Assembly: GCF_000004195.4 (NCBI RefSeq)
Contig: NC_030677.2
Coordinates: 65,372,222 to 65,436,221, forward strand
Direction: 5' to 3'
DNA length: 64,000 bases
From: Xenopus tropicalis
Taxonomy: Eukaryota; Chordata; Amphibia; Anura; Pipidae
The stretch's first letter is position 1. Each line of letters begins with the position of its first letter. Below are positions 23,765 through 34,394 of the stretch, in pieces. The notes under the pieces are model-generated. The model was not told the origin of the DNA and did not search any database. It saw nothing but the letters and a program-made list of their open reading frames with translations. The translations under genes were made by a program, and so were the position numbers.

Positions 23765-23890
23765 CTGTTTTGATCCAGAGGAAGGCAAAAAACCCAACCT
23801 GAAGCCTGTGCCAATTATGACTCAAGAGGGAAACAATTCCTTCCTGACCCCCATGCGATTGGAAACATTCCCTGGATCAAACAATCGTAG
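23765..23890 (-). repeat. CR1-like retrotransposon 3' UTR fragment
   Basis: Read on the minus strand it gives TTTGATCCAGGGAATG, GGGGTCAGGAAGGAATT, TGGCACAGGCTTCAGG and TTTTTTGCCTTCCTCTGG. These are relatives of the plus-strand CR1-like 3' UTR at 39100-39200 (TTGATCCAGGGACTGG, GCCATCTTGGAGTCA, GAGAGGCTTTAGATGGGAC). It is a 5'-truncated non-LTR insertion without coding sequence. Confidence 0.65.
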
Positions 23891-24214
23891 TTAACATGGA
23901 TTAAATACAATGCTGACTCTCAAGTTTATACTGTATAAAGATACAATATAAGGACAATATAACAATGAATTCAGGAAAACATTCACATTCAGTTATTAAT
24001 ATAAGAACAAAAAAATATGCATAAAGGGGGAGGGTGGGTGGGATGTTTCTACCTGCTCAGAAGATACGGAAGTGAGTGGTTCTTTTTCTGACATCACATC
24101 CCTCTCATTTTCTCCGTCCCCCAGGCCAGCTTTCTCCTGCCTTAACTCTTTCCTTCTCACCTAATCACAGTTGCACATGGTTCTGCCAATCTCTAAACAT
24201 AAACCAGATCTGAT

Positions 24215-24405
24215 CTCTTGCCATGCAGCCCCTGCGCTTATAGCTTTCCTTTCCTATGGGTTTTTTATACACGCATTTATCAACTGGTAAACTCTCACTT
24301 TCACCAATTGATGAATACACTTCTAAAAATCCCATAGGAATGAGTTGAAAGTGGGAAAATGTTTCTGTGTAATTTCACATTTTGATAAATCTGTCCCTAA
24401 ATGTT
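24215..24405. repeat. Probable MITE remnant
   Basis: An inverted pair CCTATGGGTTTTTTAT / ATCCCATAGG and a tight pair TTTATCAACTGGT / ACCAATTGATGAA occur, ending near TTGATAAATCTGTCCC, a word typical of frog MITE termini. The target site was not resolved. Confidence 0.4.
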
Positions 24406-24409
24406 ATAC

Positions 24410-24970
24410 ATCCAAATCAGACACAGTAGACTTTTTATTGCAGTTGTGCTGGGCTGTCATGCTATGTTGAGAAACAGTAATTTAGAATGCAAACTCCGTG
24501 GGGCAATGGCAGATTGTGACTAAAAGCAAGTTAGTTAACGTAAATATAAAATTACATGTAGAGGTTTATTTATCCAGAAAGTACTGAAATACAAAAAAAG
24601 CTTATCCTACAGAGTCCCATTTTATTTCCCCTTTACCAGTAACTAAGCTAGTATAAATTCATGCTGAATATTGTTAAAAAAAAGCATTTTATTCATTATC
24701 CAAAAAGCTGGTTCTGGATAGTGTCTTATTTTAAGATAATAACAGAAACCTATTGTGGATCCAGATAAGGGAAAGGCATTAGACAAGACAGACAGAGGGC
24801 ATCATTAACTATGTGCAGGGCAGGGTGCAAAATACAAACAGGTATAAACTACCGTGTTTTTGCATATTTACATCCAACCCTGCACTTTGCAGCAGAGTAG
24901 CAAATGGGGAGTTACAGATGGTTCTCCTATGCAGCTCCCTACTCACATTCAGTGGCAGAAAGCAAGACTA
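24410..24970. other. Non-coding stretch, no gene seen
   Basis: It contains degraded words of the 'tatccagaa' family (TTTATCCAGAAAGTACTG near 24570) but no element boundary. No gene is visible. Confidence 0.4.
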
Positions 24971-24972
24971 GG

Positions 24973-25425
24973 GGGGAGATTTATCAATCCACGAACGCTC
25001 CGAATGTGTCCAAATGCATTTTTTTCATAATGATCTGTATTTTTTTTCTTCGCGACTTTTTCGGATCTTACACGTATTTTACGCGACTTTTTCGTCGCCG
25101 TCTCAAAAAATTCATATTGTTGCGCCGTGTACGAAGGTTTCGGATTCATTCAAGCTTCGGTATGATGACTTTCCTTGGGCCAGGTTGGAGCTGCAGCGTG
25201 CCATTTATTCCTATGGGAGGCTTCCAAAATCATGCAAAGTTGGAAAGGTTTTCCCACTGTTTACGATCGATCAATACGAAAAAGTTGCAACGGCGACAAA
25301 ATAGTTGTGCAAAATACAATAAAGTCGCAATGGCGATGAAAAAGTCGCGATCTTCAGAAATTTTCGTTTCCAAACCGAATTTTTCCAATTCGGGATTCGA
25401 ATTCGTGTTTTGGTAAATCTGCCCC
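24973..25425 (+). mobile_element. MITE with conserved core, same family as 14641
   Basis: The ends GGGGAGATTTATCAATCCAC and GGTAAATCTGCCCC are inverted relatives. The interior holds GACTTTCCTTGGGCCAGG and TTGGAGCTGCAGCGTGCC, with CG-rich words GCGACTTTTTCG and AAAAAGTCGCGA on the two sides. A 170-codon frame crossing this element and its upstream flank is accidental. Confidence 0.75.
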
Positions 25426-25429
25426 AAGA

Positions 25430-26645
25430 AATGACATGTGCCTGGAAGTGCTGTGTGCTGCCCCCTGTGTAGGATTTTTTTACCCCAAACCTTTTTAAAT
25501 GAGTCATAGAATGCTTTGTGAGTAGTCTTTAACTCCTCATGCCATGCGTAAAGGAAGTATGGATATAGTAAACCGTTTTAAGTTGTTTAGCCCTGTCAAC
25601 CCTTCAGTTGATTTCATTTGCTACAAGTATGGATTTAATTTCCGGACCAGGGGTTTCCAGGTTCACAGGCTATTTCTGTAATGTGGAACACTTCTCCAGC
25701 TCCAAAAAGGACCCCTTGTCATTTCCTGGATGTTTCAGGTCACCTGTGACCACCTTCAACCTGTTCTTGTGGGTCCCCCTGTTATGCCACAGCATGGCTT
25801 GTATCAGTTTTGCTAGAAGTGTTTTATTTTTAAACACAGGTAAATGCGCAATTTTTCTCAGCAGCTCAATGTTACAGTAAGTATATAAAAGAACTAGTTC
25901 ACTTCTGTTCTGTTCTTATTTACCTTGCCATTTTTCTTGAAAAAAGTAAAATTCAAACTGAAGATGGAAATAGCATGAAAATGAAATATGTGCCTTGATG
26001 GGCTCAGAGATGTTAAGCTTGAGAGGATGTGGGGGAAGCAGGGCATTTAGATACATTTCTTCTACTGCATTATTCAACAATGAGATTTAGAAGCAGTGCC
26101 ATGCCCGCCAGTTGCTTCCTGGGTACTTTACTCCCTTGCAAAAATATGAGATTTGAAAGGATGAGGGGGAGGGGGGGATGTTATTTCTAAGCATTTTCTG
26201 CAGATGCTGTTAACCTTTTGGGATTTCTGTTTCTTAAAATCTTATCTTGAGAAGGAAGATAAGAGGTTTATTTATAAAAGTGGGTAAAATAATTGGTCCA
26301 TTTATTAAACTCAGTGCAGCAGTCCTTATGACTGAATTAACCCCTTCAGTTCAATTGCACCAAGCAAACATCTAAATTAAATCATTTATTTTGCATCACC
26401 TCTGACTGGACTTAACCCTCTCAAGTCAATGCAACAAATTCAGAAAGGGAAAAATACTGTAAAAAAATGTCAGTCAAAAGTGGCAGCACTCACTCTTACA
26501 TCTTTACATCTTACCGTACTTACATTTTACTTTTGCATTTATGTTTTTATGTTAATTTTCCAAACTGATGCATCTTTACTGACAATATTCTGCACTCAGC
26601 TAATTACAATATTTGTATACAATAATTGTACAGCTTCATAAATGT
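25430..26645. other. Non-coding stretch, no gene seen
   Basis: No recognisable coding region or repeat. A guanine run lies near 26168-26178. Confidence 0.5.
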
Positions 26646-26651
26646 GTGTTC

Positions 26652-27115
26652 TAGTGATGAGTAAAACTGTCTCATTTCACTTCACCAAAAAGTTCACAGA
26701 TTTGTAGAAAAATGTGCTAAATGCTTTGAAGTGAATGGCTGCTTTTACTTTGCATTTTTACACATGTCAAATGCATTGAAATCAATGGGTTTTTCTTGCA
26801 TCAAATGCATTGGAGCCAGTTTTTCTCACATTTATTCTCATGTTTTTATTTTTCAGAGCTAAACAAAGCACATAACGAAACTCAAGTGCAGATTCGCACA
26901 TAATTTACATCACTAATTACATCACATTAATTTACTCCACTAGTATGTATCTGGCATAAAAACTCGCTCATGCCTGGTGTGTTGGCATGAAAGTGGTGTA
27001 TTTCAACTGACGCGTGAAAGTTTCGTGAAGCAATTCGCCATTGGTGAAATGCAGAAATTTGCTGCGAATCCATGCCTGGTGAAAAAATCATTAGAACAGT
27101 GATGAGCAACTAACA
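26652..27115. repeat. Frog-type interspersed repeat (GTGATGAG ends)
   Basis: It starts CTAGTGATGAGTAAAACTG and finishes CAGTGATGAGCAAC. In between are TTTCACTTCACCAAAAAGTT, CATTGAAATCAATGGG, GAAGCAATTCGCC and GCGAATCCATGCCTGG, words I associate with a common frog repeat. A related segment without clear ends lies at 54540-54760. Identity rests on recollection plus the in-window resemblance. Confidence 0.45.
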
Positions 27116-27119
27116 GCAC

Positions 27120-29280
27120 CACTGATCTTACCTTACTAGAACCACCAGTATCCTACTGATCATCAGTTGCCAAATATTCTTAGGTCCTTTGTTTTGACTG
27201 TCTATCTCTGGAAATGTTCCTGACAAATAGCACAGAAGTATTTTAGTTATCATATGCCAGAAAGCAGTTCTTATACCTGTAGCAAATATTGCACTTTGCA
27301 TTACTTTGCATTGCCTTATTCTCTTACTACAGTAGATGCAACCATATGCAAACTTAGTCCATGGCCAGTGTAAATAAAAATACCTGCAGGTCTTCAGTCC
27401 TAGCCCAGAATGGCTACATAGACCACATTCAAGTGCAACACCTAGGGGAAACTTTAGTGATGACCAAACATATTTACCTAATTAGTGTCACAATTATTTG
27501 AGTTCCACACATACAATAGCCCCTTACTGTATAATACAGGTACATTTCTAAATCCCCATTAGTTACAAAATCAAATCACAGGAATATATAGAACCTTTTC
27601 TACGCCATTACATGGATATAATGAAATACTATCCTCTTCTGTTAGACTTCCAACATGGATCTTGCACAAGCATGCGCAGATTAATCTACCTTCAGCTTTG
27701 ACTGTGAATGGTCCAGCAAGATCCGTATCGGAGAACTGACAGTAGAGGTCAGAAGTCAGGGGAAGATGGCACCTTTAAACTCCTCTACACTGAGCTGCAG
27801 AAGTTTTTCTGATGGCAAAATTACATCTGCTCAACTAAAGACCTAACACTGCACTGATATACACCAAGTATGCCTGAGGCTTACTTTTAAATCTGATACT
27901 AAGGGGATACTAAGAGTTGTAGTTTAGCAACAATGAGAGAGCCACTGGTTGGAAAATGCTGTAGCAGACTATGGGCACATTTAGGAAACTAAATATACAC
28001 TTTTGCCTTGCAGCTGTTCCCATTGCCTCCTGTACACCTGTACTTATCATAGGCACAGGTATAGTAAGAAGAAATAAAGCAACCCACTCAGAGTACTGTA
28101 ATTAGTAGCTGCTGCAGGTTTTTCTGTGTGGGGTTTAGTTGCCTGAGATGCACCTTAGATACAAGTCATATAATAAACCAAGTCACTGAACCTAAGGAAA
28201 AGATTTTATTCTGCCCCAGTGTCCAAAATGCAACTGCTCATTAGTTTTATAGAATTAGCAGATTTAAGAAACCTTTATCCACAAAGCACCTTATAAACGA
28301 TATGAAATGAAATCATTTTGCATGCCACAGAATTTCAAAGGGCCAGATTGGTAACATATGGAAATCTGTTGATGTGAGTTGGCAAAAGAGAATTGAAAAG
28401 GAATGCTGCTTACCAAAATATGTACATCAGCACTTACTGGAACAATGCATCTCAGTACTGCCATCATGTGGCACTTAGTGGTCCCAGACTTAGTAATACA
28501 GTATTGATGTAAGACAGTTGAAGTGTCAGTATAAGGAATGGTTTGGGGTTTATCCAAATAAATTATTTATAAGAGCATAATCACTCTTAACTCCTAAGCC
28601 TGCTAGCCCTGCACTTTTGGATAAGTCTGTTAAATTATGCATGATTATTACAGTTAAAAAGCATATGCAAGGATTAATCTGCATATGTAGTTCTTTTCAG
28701 CCTGGCCACTGAGCTGTGTTTGGCCATTGAACTGAAAAATAGTTGTGGTTCCTGTTTATTAAAACCGTAGATATTTTATGTGTAGATACTGGGTACCATT
28801 CAGTTCTATGTGACTGGAGTAACAATAAGAGATGGGCGAGCTGATTATGGGTTTGTGTATTTTGGTTAGTGAAAACTTTGCTTTTCACCAAAAAGAGCAG
28901 AAAGGTCAACAAGCAGTTTTACTGTACTATTAGTGCAATGTTACAGCCACATGACTTCTGCTGGTGCCTACCCATATTCTTATTCTACATCAGAATGAGA
29001 AAGAGGCAGAAAATGAAAGACTTTTAGAAACTGCCAAGTGGCTGGCTTATCTCTAGAAATACATTATGAGATACACATTGCCTAGTGGTACCAAAGGTAT
29101 CTATTTAGTCCAGTCCTACAGTTTTAAGCTGCAAGAAGGAAATCATTGGTGCCAGCTCTCTCTGCAAAGAATCGAAGAGCCAAAGAACTTACTATGTAAT
29201 TAGGAATATTGCAGTCCACCCTACTTCTCACATCTGTAAATATGGAAGGATGTTAAAATGTCAAGCCAGATACATCTAGT
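27120..29280. other. Non-coding stretch, no gene seen
   Basis: No recognisable gene. Words such as AGAGTTGTAGTTTAGCAACA (about 27913) and GAGATGGGCGAGC (about 28830) are repeat-like but isolated. Confidence 0.5.
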
Positions 29281-29284
29281 ATGT

Positions 29285-29505
29285 ATAGTGTATGTATGTA
29301 TAACTTTATTTATAAAGCGCTACTTATGTACGCAGCGCTGTACAGTAGAATACATTAATACAAACAGGGGTATTAAAATAGATAAATACAAAGTAGTACA
29401 ATAAGCACAAATAAATACAAGATACTGTTGCAATAAGTTAAGAGTCAAAGACACAAGAAGATGGAGGTCCCTGCCCCGTAGAGCTTACAATCTATATGGG
29501 AGTAT
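29285..29505 (+). repeat. SINE-like or L2-tail-like repeat
   Basis: It contains ACTTTATTTATAAAGCGCTA, TACGCAGCGCTGTACAG and AGGTCCCTGCCCCGTAGAGC, then TTACAATCTA. This series recurs in amphibian and fish genomes. The AAGCGCTAC / GTACGCAGCGCTGTAC segment resembles the tail of L2-clade elements (compare 44055-44100, AAAGCACTGCG and GCTATATAAATAAA). Class assignment is tentative. Confidence 0.5.
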
Positions 29506-29509
29506 ATAG

Positions 29510-30385
29510 TATAAAAACAGAACTGAATCTTTGAAAGTCTTGTCACATTACCAACTGAAGTGATAGATTTTTGAGTAGTTAATACAGCATCTTAGTATTT
29601 CAAATGCAGGGTGGACTCTTTCAGTACTCATTTATTTACACACATTAACTGAACTTTGCATAACCTGAAGTTCTGCTTGGAAGCCCAATGATGAATCCAC
29701 ACTGTACAGATTTTCTCAGCTCAGGCGCCCTTTACTTATAAGGGGTGGATATAGATTATAATAAAAATTAAAGTATATGATGTTTATTTTGTGTAAATAG
29801 CCATTACTTCTGTTTTTGTCACTAGATGGCACTGATAGGAAAGGGATCCGCTTGGTCTTCCACCATGTAGGCCAGAAAAATTCCGGCCCTCGGTACCCAC
29901 AGAAGCTGGACAACACTGGTGTAGAGCAAAACTAGGACTAGATAGGCTGTAGGAATTCTCTCGATGGCTGACCCCTGTGACCATAGTCTGCAAAGTGCAG
30001 ATCCCCTGAAGAGAAGAGGCTGGAAGGTAGCCAACAAACAGGTACAGTGGCCTGGAAATACTTCTGTTTTATTGATAATAACCTTGGAATTTGTATAACA
30101 ACTATTATTGGAGAAGCTGCACTGGTGACTGTGAATAAATGTGTTTCTGCAAGACTGTGCGGACCTTTACTTTATTCTCCACAAAGAGTGCAACTACAAG
30201 TCCCATTTCCATGCCTTCCAAAATTTGAAAATTGCAAAGAGGGACAAAAATAAATGCCACGCAGCAATCTTTTTTGTCAACGCACATTTTTGTCACTCCC
30301 TAAATACCACACACATTCTAAAAAATTTGTCAGGTTATATAATGTTTGAAAACATTTCTGGGGGTCTTGGGGTCTTGTTGTATGT
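29510..30385. other. Non-coding stretch, no gene seen
   Basis: Short frames only. Nothing recognised. Confidence 0.5.
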
Positions 30386-30389
30386 GTTA

Positions 30390-30535
30390 TTACTAGGGAT
30401 TCACCAAACACAGTTTTTTGGGTTCGGCCAAACCCCCATATCCATTGTAAGGGATTCGGCTGAATACCAAATCGAATCCGAATCCTAATTAGCATATGCT
30501 AATTAGGATCCACAAGGGTTAAATGTTTTCCCCTT
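30390..30535. repeat. Frog-type repeat with 28-bp perfect palindrome
   Basis: The words GGGTTCGGCCAAACCCCC and GGATTCGGCTGAATACC are typical of a repeat I associate with Xenopus. It ends in a perfect palindrome at 30482-30509 centred on AGCATATGCT (both arms ATCCTAATTAGCAT). Boundaries are approximate. Confidence 0.5.
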
Positions 30536-30756
30536 CTGTGTTCACGCAGCGACATTTAACCCTGGCTTTTCACTTCCAGTTCTGCATGAAGTAACCCATG
30601 CTTTTCCTTGTTTTCCTGACCCAATGTGTAGCAACTGGCCATAAACAAAATGGCAGCACCCATTCTGATGCTCGATAGGGCACCTTTACTTTGTTTTTGA
30701 AGTTCTGTCCCCTGGGGCTTATTTTGCAAACAATATGTGGCACCTGATTATATCTT

Positions 30757-32100
30757 GCCCACCACAGATGTCAAACTTACAGGCCTATAATTGCCAGGCT
30801 GAGATCTTACTCCCTTTTTAAATATAGGAATGACATTCGCCTTCTTCCAATCCCTAGGTACCATACCTGATGAAAGCGAGTCTGAGAATATCAGAAACAA
30901 GGGCCACTGCAATTCTGCCCCTAGCTCTCTCAGTACCCGAGGGTGTATTCCATCTGGCCCAGGTGCCTTGCTCACATTAATCTTGTGTAAACCTTTAAGC
31001 ACCATATCCTGTGCCAACCACTGTGTAGTTGGAGCTGAGGCAACAGTGAAGCTATTGGGTGGGACTTGGCCCTCTGGCTCCTCTACTGTATACACAGAAG
31101 AAAAGAACTGGTTAAGCACATCTGCCTTTTCTGTATCCGCTGTAACCATATTGTTACTTTAAATCAATGGGGCCACACCCTCAACCTGCATTTTTTTACT
31201 ATTAATATACTTTAAAAACTTTTTGGGGTTAGTTTTAGCCTCTGCCGCAATGCACTCTTCATTTTCTATCTTAGCCTTCCGGATTGCTGTTTTACAACAC
31301 TTGTTATAGTGTTTATAATCATTAAACGCAGCTGCTGTCCCCTCTGACTTATATTTCCTGAAAGCTTTCCTTTTTCTCCCTATTAACTTCTTTACCTCAG
31401 AATTAAACCACATAAGATGATTTTTAACACTTCTACATTTTCTTATTAATGGAATAAATTGAGAACAATAATTATTTAATATCATTTTAAATGACACCCA
31501 TTTCTGCTCTGTTTTTTAGCAGAAAACATAATGCCCCAATCTATGCTCTGAAGCGCTGCCCTTAAGGAGGGCTTTTCAAAAATTCAGGGTCTTTGTTGCC
31601 CCCAGCTTGTATTTGTTTCCTGCAGGAAACATCAAATGAAATAACATTATTGTCACTATTACCCAGGGGTTCAACCACTTGCACATTTGCTATATGTTCC
31701 AGATCACTAGATCCATGGTTCCTGGTTGGCTCCTCAACAACCTGTGACATAAAGATGTCATGCAAAAAAGTTTATAAACTTGTTCCCATTTACTGTCCTG
31801 GCAGTATTATTGATCCAGTCAATATCAGGATAATTAAAATCCCCCATTATTATCACTTGCCCCAAACTAGCAGCCTTTTCTATTTGCAACAGGAGCTGGG
31901 CCTCCTCCTCTTCATTTACATTTACATTCTATAGCATACACCTACCATTAATTTGGTGGATTCTTTACTACAAAGTTACAACCAAGCTTCAGCAACGCCA
32001 ATCACATCATATTTCCGCTCCAACGCTATGACCTCCAGCTCTCCCATCTCCTTGCAATAGTAAACATACACTTAATACTGGTACCAGTGTGAGAATGTTG
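30757..32100 (-). pseudogene. CR1-like ORF2: endonuclease and N-terminal reverse transcriptase
   Basis: Reading the minus strand: a short endonuclease start (KMGELEVIALERKYDVIG near 32050), a deletion, then the conserved GDFNYPDIDW block (about 31825-31855), the C-terminal endonuclease with SDxNV in place of the usual SDHNV, a connector (RSVKNHLMWFNSEVKKLIG), and the RT entry motifs APGPDGIHPRVLREL and NYRPVSLTSVVGK within 31149-30748. The RT palm motifs with catalytic aspartates are absent because homology to the plus copy ends at about 30757. ORF2 normally nicks target DNA and copies the element RNA. This copy cannot. Several frameshifts separate the pieces. Confidence 0.85.
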
Positions 32101-32170
32101 CATAAACAACTACTGGTCCTTCCTGCCATTCTCAGTATCCTGAAGCAATTCTCCTCCCCATTTTCCCTTA

Positions 32171-32498
32171 GGCTGATGCCACACCAGGCGTAGGGCTGAT
32201 TTTTTCGGCAAGCGGAAAAACGCTTGCCGAAAATTCAGCCCTACGCCTGCTACTTGTGCCTGCACCCGAATGAATGGAATACGCTTGGGTGCAGGCACAT
32301 GTAGCCGATATACGCACGAAAACGCGAGACTTTGCATTCTCTCGCGTTTTCGTGCGTATATCGGCTACATGTGCCTGCACCCGAGCGTATCCCATTCATT
32401 CGGGTGCAGGCACAAGTAGCAGGCGTAGGGCTGAATTTTCGGCAAGCGTTTTTCCGCTTGCCGAAAAAATCAGCCCTACGCCTGGTGTGGCATCAGCC
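32171..32498. mobile_element. 328-bp near-perfect palindromic MITE, TTA-flanked
   Basis: The two 159-bp arms differ at only two positions that I could find (near 32280 and 32288 versus their partners), with a 10-base loop at 32330-32339. Termini are GGCTGATGCCACACCAGG and its complement. The direct flank is TTA on both sides (32168-32170, 32499-32501), a TWA-type duplication consistent with PIF/Harbinger. Each arm carries a nested stem (CGGCAAGCGGAAAAACGCTT region). The two mirror-image 75-116 codon frames that it generates on opposite strands are artefacts of the palindrome. Confidence 0.92.
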
Positions 32499-33412
32499 TT
32501 ACTTTAAAATCTCCTCCAACCTTTTAGCCATCTTATCCCCCAAAACAGCTGCCCCATCATCATTGAGATGCAGCCCATTCTGGCAAAGAGCCTGTAGCCG
32601 ATTGAAAAATCAGCCCAGTTCTCCAGAAACCAAAAGCCCTCCTCCCTGCACCAATCTCTCAGCCACGCATTATTCTCCCTAAGCTCCTGCTGCCTTCTTA
32701 ACATTGCTCGTGGTACAGGTAATACCTTGGAAGTCCTCGCTCTCAACTTATTGCCTAGTATTTTAAAATCATTCTTGAGGACCTCCCTCTCCTTTAACTT
32801 TGTCATTGGTACCTATGTGTACCTCATTTCACCACATGCCGAACTCTAGCCCCAGGCAAGCAACGTAGGTTCCTTGCGGCAAATTACCCCATCCACCTTT
32901 CTAATAATTGAATCCCCTACAACTATAGCCTGCCTTCCCTTCCTAGCTCTACTCCCCCCACCTGTATTAGAGGTTCTGGCTCCCAGGGTGCTCTGAGAGT
33001 CAGCCTGCTCCATTTATGCCAGCTCAGAGCTGCCTTCCTTAGCATCTTAACCTAAACCGGCAAATCTCTTGGTTTGTACAAGCTGTGGACCAGCCCCCCT
33101 ATCCTTCTGCCCCATACTTCCCCTCTTGACCGTCACAAACTTGTCTCCCTTATTAACCTCCAATGTCTCTTATCCACCCCCCACTACACCGGCCCCTGCC
33201 AGTGGTTGCTCAGTGAGCCTCCTGTTCTCCCCCATGTTTGCAGCTGCCCTCAGTGCTGCCAGTTCCCCCCTTAGATTCTGCACTTCAGATTCCAAGAGGA
33301 AAACCCACCTGCATCTCTCACAAGTAAATGCTGCATGGAACTGCTGCTCCAGGACCACATACATGTGACAAGATGCACACTGAGTAACACTTGCAATCAC
33401 ACTGAAACTCAT
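32499..33412 (-). pseudogene. CR1-like ORF1 (zinc-finger-like, coiled coil, SGNH esterase-like)
   Basis: From the Met at 33412, residues C12, C15, C31 and C34 form a CxxC-15-CxxC zinc-binding-like pattern, followed by a heptad-type stretch (LESEVQNLRGELAALRA) likely to coil. After frameshifts and stops, the three SGNH-hydrolase blocks appear in order: GDSIIR (Gly-Asp-Ser at 32909-32917), GTND (32802-32813) and a GLHLN block (32562-32579) just after a one-base indel, continuing as DDGAAVLGDK to a TAA stop. PHD-like and esterase domains are known in ORF1 of CR1-like elements, where ORF1 binds nucleic acid and the esterase role is unclear. Several frame breaks make this copy non-functional. The stop codon is also the target-site duplication of the adjoining MITE. 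Confidence 0.75.
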
Positions 33413-33499
33413 ATTGCCACTGGGTACTTACACTCTCCCAAGTGCAATCCCTCATATTGTGCCTTTTTAGATTTTAACGCCTTTTTGTTTTTAACTCCT

Positions 33500-34390
33500 G
33501 CCAAACACTTACATAGTTACATAGGGTTGAAAAATGAGTCCATCAAGTTCAACCCTTCCAAGTAAACCCAGCACGCACAACCTATACTTACCAATCTATA
33601 CTATCACATACATAAAATATATGTACAACCACTAATACTAACTGTAGATATTAGTATCACAATATCCTTGGATACTATGCTTGTACAAGAACCCACCCAG
33701 GCCCCTCTTAAAGGCATTAACAGAATCTGCCATTACAACATCACTAGGAAGGGCATTCCCCAACCTCACTGCCTTCACCGTGAAAAACCACCTACGTTTC
33801 TTCAAATGGAAGCTCCGTTCCTCTAATCTAAAGGGGTGGCCTCTGGTGCGTTGACCGCTTTTATGGGAAAACACAACACCCCCTATCTGCCTATAATCCC
33901 CTCTAATGTACTTGTACAGAGTAATCATGTCCCCTCGCAAGCGCCTCTTTTCCAGAGAAAATAACCCCAACCTCGACAGTCTCACCTCATAGCTTAAATC
34001 TTCCATCCCCTTTACCAGTTTAGTTGCACGTCTCTGCACTCTCTCCAGCTCATTAATATCCTTCTTAAGGACTGGAGCCCAAAACTGCACTGCATACTCA
34101 AGGTGAGGCCTTACCAGGGACCTATAAAGAGGCAAAATTATGTTTTCATCCCTTGAGTCAATGCCCTTTTTTATACAAGACAGCACTTAATTTGCTTTAG
34201 TAGCCACAGAATGACACTGCCTGGAATTAGACAACTTGCTATCTACAAAAACCCCTAGATCCTTCTCCATTAAGGATACCCCCAACACACTACCATTTAG
34301 TAGATAGCTTGAGTTTATATTATTTCTACCAAAGTGCATAACTTTGCATTGTCCACATTGAACCTCATTTTCCAGTTTGCTGCCCACTTA
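33500..34390 (-). mobile_element. 5'-truncated CR1-like element, different subfamily
   Basis: The minus strand holds the last part of a reverse transcriptase ORF and a 3' terminus GGGTTGAACTTGATGGAC ... CTATGTAACTATGTAAG at about 33545-33500. It abuts the 5' end of the larger minus-strand CR1-like copy. Protein identity to the plus-strand copy is only partial (roughly half by eye), so it is a distinct subfamily of the same clade. 5' truncation is typical of target-primed insertion. Confidence 0.85.
33638..34387 (-). pseudogene. CR1-like reverse transcriptase C-terminal portion
   Basis: Two adjoining minus-strand segments (34387-34187 and 34186-33638) share one frame, separated by a single in-frame stop codon, and read KCKVMHFG, LMEKDLGVFVD, then GIDSRDENIILPLYRSLVRP, HLEYAVQFWAPVL, RVQRRATKLVKGMEDLSYE, LEKRRLRGDMITLYKYIRG and RGHPFRLEERSFHLKKRRW. 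This is the thumb and C-terminal region of CR1/L2-type RTs. The catalytic palm is not included because of truncation. The piece of ORF beyond the stop is about 180 codons and unusually well preserved. Confidence 0.88.
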
Positions 34391-34394
34391 ATTC

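Larger units (their letters stand above)
30757..33495 (-). mobile_element. CR1-like non-LTR retrotransposon, 3'-truncated, with MITE inside
   Basis: On the minus strand it runs from a 5' region near 33495 through ORF1 (zinc-finger-like and SGNH-esterase-like motifs, 33412 to 32499), a short linker, and ORF2 endonuclease and the first part of the reverse transcriptase, stopping inside RT near 30757. The linker and ORF2 align closely with the plus-strand copy at 36455-37800. ORF1-plus-ORF2 architecture with the esterase in ORF1 is characteristic of CR1-clade elements. Loss of the 3' end is unusual, because target-primed reverse transcription normally truncates 5' ends, so later deletion or recombination is likely. 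A 328-bp MITE (32171-32498) interrupts it. Confidence 0.85.

Noticed and set aside
24904..25416. 170-codon plus-strand frame
   Set aside because: It runs through a MITE whose sister copies at 4065 and 14641 do not keep the frame.
32110..32682. Mirror-image frames on both strands (75-116 codons) sharing a peptide
   Set aside because: They are the same sequence read from the two arms of a palindromic MITE.
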